From: Candidatus Altarchaeales archaeon | GTDB taxonomy: Archaea > Altiarchaeota > Altiarchaeia > IMC4 > SCGC-AAA252-I15 | Assembly (NCBI GenBank): GCA_014729705.1 | Contig: WJJK01000075.1 | Coordinates: 1 to 5,379, forward strand | Direction of reading: 5' to 3' | DNA: 5,379 nt | In this document: positions 1-4,855 of the stretch, piece after piece | Layout: each line of letters opens with the position of its first letter | Position numbering within the stretch: the stretch's first letter is position 1 | The notes under the pieces: generated by a model | The model's database searches: none | The model's input: only the letters and a program-made list of their open reading frames with translations | What the model was told of the DNA's origin: nothing | Position numbers and translations under genes: made by a program

Positions 1-1
1 G

Positions 2-172
2 ATTATAAGGGGAACAAGAGGAATAGGTGTTACTTTTTTGTCTTTTCGAAGAGCAGATGGTAGGAGTTTTTCAGACGAAGAGATAAAGTTCATTGGCAGG
101 AAATACGGGCTCAAAAATCTACCCAAGAAATGGGAGTCCCAAGCAGTCAACTCGCCCCTTTCCAGACCCTGA
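2..172 (+). CDS. orfA: 3' end of a hypothetical protein gene, cut by the window edge
   Basis: An open frame of 56 codons enters from the left edge in frame 2 and ends at the TGA at 170-172. The translation has a natural mix of residues (for example GVTFLSFRRADGRSFSDEEI followed by a lysine-rich stretch KFIGRKYGLKNLPKKWES), unlike the serine- and phenylalanine-rich shadows on the other strand. It has no start in the window, and no domain or motif is recognisable. Base composition is AT-rich (38% GC in the first 60 bases), matching orfB and differing from the genes to the right. A weak competing reading is the minus-strand frame that runs through this stretch from orfC. I judge this + frame the better one, but it is short and the call is tentative. 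Confidence 0.45.
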   Translation: MIRGTRGIGVTFLSFRRADGRSFSDEEIKFIGRKYGLKNLPKKWESQAVNSPLSRP

Positions 173-240
173 GTGGAAAATAAGATTCTTCCTCTTTTTA
201 GGGTAAATACAGGTCTCACTATAACCGAAGGAGCTGTGAC

Positions 241-414
241 ATGGGGAAAAAGGACGACGAGGCCTGGGAAAGGAATATGCAGAAAATAAGGGAAGAGGAA
301 GAGAGAAGAAAAAGAAATGAAGTGGAAGAAAAAGCGTATAGAAGAAGGTCGATAAGGCGGGGTTATCCCAATTATTGGGGAGACTATATTGGTAGGATAG
401 GGGAGTTCAGGTAG
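241..414 (+). CDS. orfB: small, highly charged hypothetical protein (57 aa)
   Basis: The ATG at 241 is preceded by AAGGAG at 228-233 with a 7-base gap, one of the best ribosome binding sites in the window, and the frame closes at TAG 412-414. The protein starts MGKKDDEAWERNMQKIREEE. Residues 4-37 are almost entirely charged and should form a single alpha helix or coiled coil. The C-terminal 20 residues are aromatic and glycine-containing (RRGYPNYWGDYIGRIGEFR). There is no membrane segment and no family I recognise. It follows orfA after 68 bases on the same strand. The opposite strand is also open here in the codon-aligned antisense phase. That frame encodes a phenylalanine/serine/proline-rich chain typical of the antisense of Glu/Arg/Lys codons, so I take the + gene as real. 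Confidence 0.65.
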   Translation: MGKKDDEAWERNMQKIREEEERRKRNEVEEKAYRRRSIRRGYPNYWGDYIGRIGEFR

Positions 415-422
415 TGTTATTT

Positions 423-684
423 TTACAGAGGCTTCTTTTCTCCAACCCCCACCCAATTGTTTGTAGAGGCGGGAAGCCCACCCGTTGCTGTAGGCACTGG
501 GATGTTTTTTGAACCCCTTTCCGTCATTAGGGCCTTGGATTGTTTTCCCCTCAACCCGGATGCTTTGTACTCGGCCCGCAGTGAGATCCTGGATCTTCTC
601 CCAGAGATCCTCGTTCAGAGGTACATTCTTCGAGCCAATTCGCGAAATATATGTAGAGGCTACTCGAATGGGATCCGCTCTCAT
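423..684 (-). CDS. orfC: small hypothetical protein, apparent 3' frameshift
   Basis: The minus-strand ATG is at 684-682, with AGGGA five bases upstream, in the 35-base gap after orfD. The protein begins MRADPIRVASTYISRIG, continues through a hydrophilic middle (LNEDLWEKIQDLTAGRVQSI), and reaches SAYSNGWASRLYKQLGGGWR near residues 66-85. The DPIRVAS head and the SNGWA...YKxLGGGW tail remind me of small proteins common in large phage genomes; this is recollection, not a search result. As sequenced, the frame does not stop after GGGWRKEASVKI but stays open to the left edge, antisense to orfB. Removing one A from the AAAA run in the codons for RK gives ...GGGWRKKPL and a TAA at 425-423. The gene would then end 8 bases from the orfB stop in a tidy convergent pair. 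The coordinates given assume that end. The start half is fairly sure and the 3' end is not. Confidence 0.6.
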
Positions 685-719
685 GTTTATCCCTGCCTAT
701 ATATTGAGAGTTACCTCTT

Positions 720-1016
720 TTAACCACGCATCACAGAGTTGAGCACTCTATTCAGCACCATTGCCTCTTTGAGGTAACCTTTAGCCTCGAGAAGCTGCCT
801 CGTATAGTACACGGCATCGACAATGCGGTCCTTGGAGCCACCATCAGGACCCAAGAGGGTTTGTGACAGTGCCTGAAATCCGCTGGCAATGGACCTCTTC
901 CTTCGGTCCCATTGTTCTCCGGGACTCAGGAGAGCGGCAACCCGTTCTTTGTATTCGGGGTGCTTGAGGGCGAAACGAGCGAGCTTGATTCGTTGCTTTT
1001 TGGTGAATTTCGGCAT
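720..1016 (-). CDS. orfD: basic hypothetical protein (98 aa)
   Basis: The start is the minus-strand ATG at 1016-1014, chosen because AGGAGA lies 5 bases upstream; a longer frame back to 1133 has no such site and would run into the orfE leader. The protein begins MPKFTKKQRIKLARFALKHP, a lysine/arginine-rich helix that could bind nucleic acid or an acidic partner. The middle, near residues 33-60, is GEQWDRRKRSIASGFQALSQ followed by TLLGPDGGSKDR. The C-terminal helix contains AVYYTRQLLEAKGYLKEAMV. No catalytic motif, cysteine cluster or membrane segment is present, and I do not recognise a family. It is the first gene of a leftward pair with orfC and is transcribed divergently from orfE. Its leader closely resembles that of orfE. 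Confidence 0.7.
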   Translation of the reverse strand: MPKFTKKQRIKLARFALKHPEYKERVAALLSPGEQWDRRKRSIASGFQALSQTLLGPDGGSKDRIVDAVYYTRQLLEAKGYLKEAMVLNRVLNSVMRG

Positions 1017-1114
1017 CGTGTTCTCCTGTATCCGAAAAAAATCCTCATAGATTGGATCTGATAAAAGGAATACCAGAGAATTTCGGGTACTCCTCCACAG
1101 GAGGACACCCTTGT
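1017..1114. promoter_or_regulatory. Divergent spacer with two matching outward-facing leaders
   Basis: This 98-base gap must hold the promoters for orfD (leftward) and the orfE-orfJ operon (rightward), although no convincing -35/-10 pair stands out. Reading outward, the orfD leader is TTTCGGATAC (1037-1028, minus) directly followed by AGGAGAACAC, then the start. The orfE leader is TTTCGGGTAC (1081-1090, plus), then eight extra bases TCCTCCAC (1091-1098), then AGGAGGACAC (1099-1108), then CCTTGT and the start. The two 10-base blocks agree at 18 of 20 positions. The inverted TTTCGGRTAC pair, about 43 bases apart, could be an operator half-site pair or part of a duplicated leader. Confidence 0.5.
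1091..1105 (+). promoter_or_regulatory. Hairpin enclosing the orfE ribosome binding site
   Basis: TCCTCC (1091-1096), loop ACA, GGAGGA (1100-1105) is a perfect 6-bp stem whose right arm is most of the AGGAGG Shine-Dalgarno (1099-1104) of orfE. Folded, it would hide the site from the ribosome, so it may set a low basal level or respond to a protein, RNA or temperature. The left arm falls in the 8 bases by which this leader differs from that of orfD. A three-base loop is tight but feasible. The regulatory role is inferred. Confidence 0.45.
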
Positions 1115-1198
1115 ATGAAAAGCTTGATCCCACTTATTCACAGAGTTCCGGACCCCGAGCTTCGGGAGGAAATGCTCCGGGTCCTGGAGAGGGAAGGG
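1115..1198 (+). repeat. Duplicated N-terminal module, copy 1 (in orfE)
   Basis: These 84 bases align without gaps to 1843-1926, with 72 of 84 identical. Of the 12 differences, 10 are silent and only 2 change a residue (K2R, I8V). That pattern is expected of an old protein-level duplication held by selection, not of a recent DNA repeat. Confidence 0.85.
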
Positions 1199-1483
1199 AT
1201 CCACCAAAGCCCTCCGAAGCCCTATGGGGAACCCGTAGAGAAGAAAGACCTCTACGAGGAACTGATGCGCATCCCTGGTGTTGACCGGGTAGAGATGTTC
1301 GGCTCCGGTAAATATGACTTGCAGGTTGTGATCTATCGGCAGTATCGGGCTGCATATGTATCTTGGGAGGAAATGCCTAAATGGGTAAAGAAAGCGCTGT
1401 TTAAACACCTTCGTGGGGTGAGAGAGTTCCATGTTCATGTGGAATCCGCGCATATGATTTTCACCCTGGAACTTGATGGCTGA
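1115..1483 (+). CDS. orfE: hypothetical protein with conserved 28-residue head, paralogue of orfG (122 aa)
   Basis: The start is ATG 1115, set by AGGAGG at 1099-1104 and by alignment with orfG, whose start falls at the same residue; the frame is open back to 1052 but nothing upstream matches. Residues 1-28 (MKSLIPLIHRVPDPELREEM, then LRVLEREG) match orfG at 26 of 28 positions. The body is diverged but alignable: LYEELMRIPGVDRVEM here against LYDLLTKIPGVMMVSV in orfG, and both end in a strand-like run (MIFTLELDG here, YEVFLEGY there). The apparent order is helical head, proline-rich linker (residues 31-40), then strand-strand-helix-strand-strand, which could be a ferredoxin-like fold; this is inference. 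It has no cysteines and no known catalytic motif. It is the first gene of the operon and overlaps orfF by 8 bases. Confidence 0.8.
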   Translation: MKSLIPLIHRVPDPELREEMLRVLEREGIHQSPPKPYGEPVEKKDLYEELMRIPGVDRVEMFGSGKYDLQVVIYRQYRAAYVSWEEMPKWVKKALFKHLRGVREFHVHVESAHMIFTLELDG

Positions 1484-1880
1484 TTACAAAAATCTTCTGA
1501 AAAGAAAGGACTACGAGGGCCTTTGCCGAGCCCTGGAACGGCAGGGCTATGGTTGCGTATCTCGCCGGAGTCGCCGCAACGGATGTTGGTATTTGCCGGA
1601 CCCTGGAGACGAAGATTTGGGGAACCTCGACCCGGAAGTTCTGTGTCGGATCCTTCAGAAACGTGGTTATGGTTCCTACCGTGGTTTTATGTGGGAGAAA
1701 GCGGCTCTCTGCATCGAGATTGTGGAATTCAGCCTTGGGAAAGGGTCTTCCGTAGACCGGATCGAGGAGGAAGCTGTTCTGATGATGGATCTGCCAATGG
1801 GGCAGATTGAAAAAATGGTAAAGTTATGTAGGGGGATATCAAATGAGAAGTCTGATCCCACTTGTTCACAGGGTTCCTGA
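1476..1880 (+). CDS. orfF: hypothetical protein with an internal repeat (134 aa)
   Basis: The most likely start is ATG 1476, overlapping the orfE stop by 8 bases; a TTG just before it at 1473 is possible. There is no strong SD, so translation is probably coupled to orfE. The chain contains a 15-residue unit twice, 40 residues apart: DYEGLCRALERQGYG (12-26) and DPEVLCRILQKRGYG (52-66), 9 of 15 identical. The units are separated by an arginine-rich and then acidic linker (SRRSRRNGCWYLPDPGDEDL). The C-terminal part is a long helix-prone stretch (RIEEEAVLMMDLPMGQIEKM). The units resemble the DPE...LRVLEREG part of the orfE/orfG head. The last 12 residues are encoded within the start of orfG in another frame, a 38-base overlap. 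Cysteines occur singly, so a metal site is not obvious. Family unknown. Confidence 0.75.
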   Translation: MADYKNLLKRKDYEGLCRALERQGYGCVSRRSRRNGCWYLPDPGDEDLGNLDPEVLCRILQKRGYGSYRGFMWEKAALCIEIVEFSLGKGSSVDRIEEEAVLMMDLPMGQIEKMVKLCRGISNEKSDPTCSQGS

Positions 1881-1926
1881 TCCTGAACTTCGGGAAGAAA
1901 TGCTCCGGGTCCTGGAAAGGGAAGGT
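1843..1926 (+). repeat. Duplicated N-terminal module, copy 2 (in orfG)
   Basis: This is the partner of 1115-1198 (72 of 84 bases identical, differences mostly at third codon positions). The first 38 bases also encode the end of orfF in another frame, so this copy carries two overlapping reading frames over that stretch. Sequence upstream of the two ATGs is not alike, so the duplicated unit appears to begin at the start codon. Confidence 0.85.
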
Positions 1927-2193
1927 GTCTATAATCGGAAGAAGCCCGATCCCCAATGTGATGGGCTCTATGATCTTCTCACGAAAATTCCTGGGGTGAT
2001 GATGGTTTCCGTCAGGAGTACATATCCCAAACTGATAGAGGTCGTGGTCCACAAGGAAAACAGTTATAGCGAGAACCGAATGGTTTCCCATTTCAATGAA
2101 ATCATCACCAGTCTGCTGCCCCCCATCAGAGAGATCCGCACCCGTGTGGCTGTAGATCGGATTTCTTACGAGGTGTTCCTTGAAGGATATTGA
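1843..2193 (+). CDS. orfG: hypothetical protein, paralogue of orfE (116 aa)
   Basis: ATG 1843 follows AGGGGG (1830-1835) with a 7-base gap, inside the 3' end of orfF. The first 28 residues repeat the orfE head with only K2R and I8V. After it the chain diverges: a lysine/proline linker (NRKKPDPQCD), a core LYDLLTKIPGV, a strand LIEVVVHK, a helix (VSHFNEIITSLLPPIREI) and two final strands (TRVAVD, SYEVFLEGY). The same secondary-structure order can be drawn for orfE, so this is a full-length paralogue whose body has evolved much faster than its head. No catalytic or metal-binding pattern is visible. It overlaps orfH by 14 bases. Confidence 0.8.
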   Translation: MRSLIPLVHRVPDPELREEMLRVLEREGVYNRKKPDPQCDGLYDLLTKIPGVMMVSVRSTYPKLIEVVVHKENSYSENRMVSHFNEIITSLLPPIREIRTRVAVDRISYEVFLEGY

Positions 2194-2806
2194 AAGACTG
2201 ATAAGGGAGATTGAGTTGCAGAGGGCCCCTGCTGACGAACTCCTTTCCCTCCTGGTCCGGACCGGAGATCAAAGTCTCGTAGACCGAGTTTTTGCTCTTG
2301 TGGAGGAGCAGGAAGAATACTGGCGTGGGATGAAAAAAAGGCTGGCTGGGTTTGGTTCCAATCAGGTCATCGCAGCATGGGGAAACGAGTACGGGGTCCT
2401 TTCCGTCAAAGGCGGCATGGATCACCTGTATGGCCCGGTGACAGCGGATGCTCTCTGTGGGGGAGTTGATATTCGGCCACAAATGGTCTCGTACAGGAAA
2501 GGGTTCCCAGATAACCTATGCGGTCGCTGTGCTCGGTCGAAGGATTTGAGGTGGCCAAGGCTCGAGGAGTTTCGAGAAATCAAAAAGAACCTAGCCTACT
2601 CCTTGTGGGGTCTCCTTTTTGGGGTCTTCGATGGAAGCTATCTTATGAATTATTACCATCTCAGGGCACATCTGGGGGGAGCCCTTTGCGGAGCGCGTAT
2701 TGAAAATACATCTTATTTTTCCTGGAGATCTGTCCCCTCTGACCGTCAGTGTCCATTTTGTCTTGAGCGGGTGTCCCTGGAGAGAATAGCGGAGGACTGC
2801 GGTTGA
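2180..2806 (+). CDS. orfH: hypothetical protein with two probable zinc-binding repeats (208 aa)
   Basis: The start is TTG 2180, with GAGGTG four bases upstream; the first ATG lies 50 codons later, and the orfK paralogous head supports the early start. Residues 1-50 are helical (KDIERLIREIELQRAP...) and share IERLIREIE with orfK. Two copies of one motif follow. Copy 1 is H82, ALCG (C93), C114 and C117 (CGRC); copy 2 is H160 or H164, ALCG (C170), C191 and C194 (CPFC). In both copies C-x20-C-x2-C is exact and the histidine lies about 10 residues before the first cysteine, an arrangement suited to one zinc ion per repeat. Small proteins with an H...LCG...CxxC pattern occur in actinobacteria and phages as proteins of unknown function, as far as I recall. 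Between the copies (residues 137-159) is a hydrophobic stretch, too broken by charge to call a membrane helix. Its last base is the first base of the orfI ATG. Confidence 0.8.
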   Translation: MKDIERLIREIELQRAPADELLSLLVRTGDQSLVDRVFALVEEQEEYWRGMKKRLAGFGSNQVIAAWGNEYGVLSVKGGMDHLYGPVTADALCGGVDIRPQMVSYRKGFPDNLCGRCARSKDLRWPRLEEFREIKKNLAYSLWGLLFGVFDGSYLMNYYHLRAHLGGALCGARIENTSYFSWRSVPSDRQCPFCLERVSLERIAEDCG

Positions 2807-3012
2807 TGAGAACGAGAGGCACAATACATGCGATGGGAACCATTCAGAGGATTACTGGTAGACGGTACCCGAAAGTGGAAACTCTCATCGAGGGAGCTGA
2901 CCCGGAGACGGTCCTCCAGGTCATGGCTATGCTCCGAGACTTCGAGCAGGTTCTTAATCGGGAGAAGAAGACCTTCCGGCCTTTCCCGGGCGGTCCTCGA
3001 TTGAGGTGCTAG
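2806..3012 (+). CDS. orfI: small basic hypothetical protein (68 aa)
   Basis: The start is ATG 2806 in a TGATG junction with the orfH stop, with GGAGG at 2791-2795 upstream (10-base gap); a TTG at 2803 in the same frame would have a 7-base gap. The N-terminus is basic (MRTRGTIHAMGTIQRITGRR). Residues about 24-55 form one predicted helix (KVETLIEGADPETVLQVMAM, then LRDFEQVLNREKK), and the tail is FRPFPGGPRLRC with a terminal cysteine. No family is recognised. It is coupled to orfH and directly abuts orfJ. Confidence 0.6.
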   Translation: MRTRGTIHAMGTIQRITGRRYPKVETLIEGADPETVLQVMAMLRDFEQVLNREKKTFRPFPGGPRLRC

Positions 3013-3291
3013 ATGAGGCTGGTCACTAAAACCTGGCGTGTTCTGGATATCAGAGACGGGAGATATTTTACCTCTCGATCCATCCATACGACCCTCGAAG
3101 GAGGGCGTTTCAGGGATAGTGAGACTCACACTCGGTCCTCCTCCTGGAGAAATGTGGGCGTTACCACGGCTCGGAAGAATATCAGCCATTACACAACAAC
3201 GAAAAGTAAATGGGTTGAGTCCCCGGTAGAGCCCCTGACGGGAACCGAAACCGGTCTTTTCGACGAGACTCACTGGATGAGGCTCGAATAA
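3013..3291 (+). CDS. orfJ: hypothetical Ser/Thr/Arg-rich protein (92 aa)
   Basis: The ATG at 3013 immediately follows the orfI TAG, with GAGGTG at 3003-3008 four bases away, so initiation probably depends on ribosomes finishing orfI. The protein begins MRLVTKTWRVLDIRDGRYFT. Its middle is unusually rich in Ser, Thr, Arg and His (SETHTRSSSWRNVGV, then HYTTTKSKW), with four tryptophans and no cysteines. Strand-like segments dominate. Shorter open frames exist in the other phases (for example 3038-3229), but this one has the start signal and the operon position. It is the last gene of the operon, and no terminator hairpin is visible in the 49 bases before orfK. Confidence 0.6.
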   Translation: MRLVTKTWRVLDIRDGRYFTSRSIHTTLEGGRFRDSETHTRSSSWRNVGVTTARKNISHYTTTKSKWVESPVEPLTGTETGLFDETHWMRLE

Positions 3292-3340
3292 TCCCTGTAT
3301 GCCTCCCTATTTTCCATTCCTTTAATCAGGTCCTCGGATT

Positions 3341-3598
3341 TCATTTTGGTCCTTCAATTATCTCCTTCATGGAGTTATCAATGGCCTCGAGCATGGCCCT
3401 GTCAATGTCCCTCTGAATCCAGTCCTCGAGATATTTCATGTAGAGGGAGGTGAATTCAGATTCAATGTGCTCCGGGGCTTTCGGGAAAACCAGCCAGGGA
3501 TTCCTTTCCTGTAGTCGAAAAAATATCCAGGCAGCTTCTCGCCACCCTTCTCCGGCCCCTTCAATCTCCCGGATCAGTCTTTCAATCTTCTTATCCAT
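3341..3598 (-). CDS. orfK: hypothetical helical protein sharing its head with orfH (85 aa)
   Basis: It reads leftward from the ATG at 3598-3596 to the TGA at 3343-3341. The head MDKKIERLIREIEG matches residues 2-12 of orfH closely, and the DNA for IERLIREIE is identical at 24 of 27 bases (3560-3586 minus against 2189-2215 plus), which supports this being a real gene despite its lone orientation. The rest is amphipathic helix with aromatic residues (EGWREAAWIFFRLQERNPWL) and an acidic C-terminal helix (QRDIDRAMLEAIDNSMKEII). It has no cysteines and lacks the zinc repeats of orfH. The ribosome binding site is poor: one AGGG lies 11 bases from the start and another only 1 base away. It is divergent from orfL across 35 bases and convergent with orfJ. 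Confidence 0.65.
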   Translation of the reverse strand: MDKKIERLIREIEGAGEGWREAAWIFFRLQERNPWLVFPKAPEHIESEFTSLYMKYLEDWIQRDIDRAMLEAIDNSMKEIIEGPK

Positions 3599-3633
3599 GC
3601 CCTGTTTTACCCTGAGATAGAGTAGAACTAAGC

Positions 3634-4206
3634 ATGGACAAGGAAAGAAGACAGAAATTGCTCGAGCTTGAACCTGGGGACACCGACCTCGTCAGGGAAC
3701 TCCTTCATGAGAATGCCCGGGAGGGTAAAGGTCGGAGAGTCTGCTACAACTGTCTGAAAGAATTTTCCGACGACCACTGTGGTCTGAACGTCTCCTTGAC
3801 CGAATGGTACTGTTCTCCCTTCTGCAATGGGTATGTCGAGGAAGACCACTTAGCCGTCTGCGAGGCTCGAGAATGGTGGGGTGACCTTCACTGTTCGTGT
3901 GAGGAAAGAAAAAGGATCTCCCTCAAATTATCCGATTGCGAAAGGCGAAGAATCTATAAGGTCAGGGGGAAATCGATTCGGGTGGGGATCTTTGACGGAA
4001 AGACCGGGTTTTATGGGATCTTTTCACTGAATTACCACCCCTATTTTGATACAGAACAGCATTGGGAAAACGGAGGCCAGTTGGAGGTCGTAAGGCCTTT
4101 ATGGATGCTCCCTGAGGAATATGATCTTACCGACAACGAGCCCTTGTTCGATTATTTGACCACTAACTACACCTTGGGTCCTTTGGTTTATGCTTCACCC
4201 CCATGA
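3634..4206 (+). CDS. orfL: hypothetical zinc-finger protein (190 aa)
   Basis: ATG 3634 is the only usable start after an in-frame stop at 3613-3615; no good Shine-Dalgarno precedes it. Residues 1-35 are charged and helical. A cysteine-rich block follows: CYNC (37, 40), C49, YCSPFC (60, 64), then C76, C87, C89 and C102. CxxC...(W)YCSxxC is the signature of small treble-clef or zinc-ribbon fingers such as YacG-like and FCS-type domains, so binding of at least one zinc is likely. The C-terminal half (about 105-190) has no cysteines and looks like a separate beta-rich domain (KSIRVGIFDGKTGFYGIFSL, later LWMLPEEYDL). No enzyme motif is seen. DNA, RNA or protein binding are all possible. It overlaps orfM by 17 bases. 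Confidence 0.75.
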   Translation: MDKERRQKLLELEPGDTDLVRELLHENAREGKGRRVCYNCLKEFSDDHCGLNVSLTEWYCSPFCNGYVEEDHLAVCEAREWWGDLHCSCEERKRISLKLSDCERRRIYKVRGKSIRVGIFDGKTGFYGIFSLNYHPYFDTEQHWENGGQLEVVRPLWMLPEEYDLTDNEPLFDYLTTNYTLGPLVYASPP

Positions 4207-4855
4207 AATAGAAGACCCCCTCCTTCTTCAGGAGAAGATCCGCTCCTACGAACGGCTGGGTCAATATGACCTTATCCCGGAAGTGTTGAAGGCCCTCATC
4301 GACCTTGAGAAATGGGAGATGGCTCGGGATTACATCACTTCGATTTCTTTTTCGGGGAGGCCCTTGTACACCTGTGAGTGTACGAAATACTACTCCCGTA
4401 TCCCGGAATGCTCTCTGTGTAGTACCACTCCTAAGCTTGTCCGGGAGCACAATCCTCATGTTGGGAGGGTAGCGGCCAACCTCTCTCGAGATTTTCTTGA
4501 AGCCTGTTTGGGGATTTATACAATCGACGGAAAAAAAGACCTGATCAGGATCCTGGTTGATGCTTATTTCGTCGGTGCCCGATATTGGTTCGATCTTAAG
4601 ACGGAAGAAGAGTGGAGGGAGTGGGGTAAAGGATGGTTCAAAGATCGATTCAAGGGACAACCTGTTTTCGTGGAGATGTATAATTGTAACATCATATATC
4701 TCCGATTCGGTTCGGGATCCGGAAGAGAGGAGAACAGAAACCGTGCAGCGGTTCACTTTGGAGGGCCTACTCTTGTCCACAGCGGAGAAATCCCACCACT
4801 CCCCCACCTCCCCGAAAGCCGGGGGTGGAGAGGAGAAAGCAAAAAAGCTCCTTAA
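4190..4855 (+). CDS. orfM: hypothetical protein with CxC...CxxC cluster, likely frameshifted 3' end (221 aa as sequenced)
   Basis: ATG 4190 lies inside the end of orfL with no clear Shine-Dalgarno, so it is probably coupled. Residues 8-52 form repeat-like helices (LQEKIRSYERLGQYDLIPEV, then LKALIDLEKWEMARDYI). C62, C64, C74 and C77 (CEC...CSLC) form a compact probable zinc site. Residues 95-172 look like a globular domain (LVDAYFVGARYWFDLKTEEE). From about residue 175 the chain becomes proline-rich and unconvincing and stops at 4855. The next frame reads RDPEERRTETVQRFTLEGLL and stays natural and basic (KAKKLLKQFSERFRKG) to a TAA at 4947-4949. Dropping one G from GGG 4714-4716 joins the two into a protein of about 252 residues. 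The long antisense frame (4163-4915) is in codon-aligned phase and is treated as a shadow. Confidence 0.7.
   Translation: MLHPHEIEDPLLLQEKIRSYERLGQYDLIPEVLKALIDLEKWEMARDYITSISFSGRPLYTCECTKYYSRIPECSLCSTTPKLVREHNPHVGRVAANLSRDFLEACLGIYTIDGKKDLIRILVDAYFVGARYWFDLKTEEEWREWGKGWFKDRFKGQPVFVEMYNCNIIYLRFGSGSGREENRNRAAVHFGGPTLVHSGEIPPLPHLPESRGWRGESKKAP
4804..4828 (+). other. GC-rich imperfect hairpin in the 3' part of orfM
   Basis: CCAC (4804-4807), bulge CT, CCCCG (4810-4814), loop AAAGC, CGGGG (4820-4824), GTGG (4825-4828) gives nine mostly G-C pairs with one two-base bulge. No T-run follows on the + strand, so it is not a standard terminator. It is about 12 bases upstream of an A6 run (4841-4846). 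It could be mere coding sequence or an RNA structure affecting read-through at the orfM end. Confidence 0.35.

Noticed and set aside
205..226. Possible promoter -10 (TATAAC near 220) before orfB
   Set aside because: No matching -35 lies at a suitable distance, and it would place the transcript start almost on the ribosome binding site.
591..610. Inverted repeat GGATCT...AGATCC with an 8-base gap
   Set aside because: It lies inside orfC coding sequence, has no T-run and only a 6-bp stem, so chance is sufficient.
457..742. Two + strand open frames (457-723 and 509-742)
   Set aside because: Both begin at TTG without any Shine-Dalgarno, and the minus-strand orfC over the same bases reads as a far more natural protein.
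926..1453. Minus-strand open frame of 175 codons opposite orfE
   Set aside because: The orfE/orfG comparison shows silent changes in the + frame, which proves the coding strand there. The frame would also overlap orfD and both leaders.
2746..3273. Minus-strand open frame of 175 codons opposite orfI and orfJ
   Set aside because: It has no start signal and a serine/proline-rich antisense-like product, and the + strand operon accounts for the DNA with coupled starts.
3599..3633. Direct repeat CCCTG (3600-3604 and 3610-3614) between orfK and orfL as an operator
   Set aside because: Two 5-base copies are too short to support a regulatory claim.
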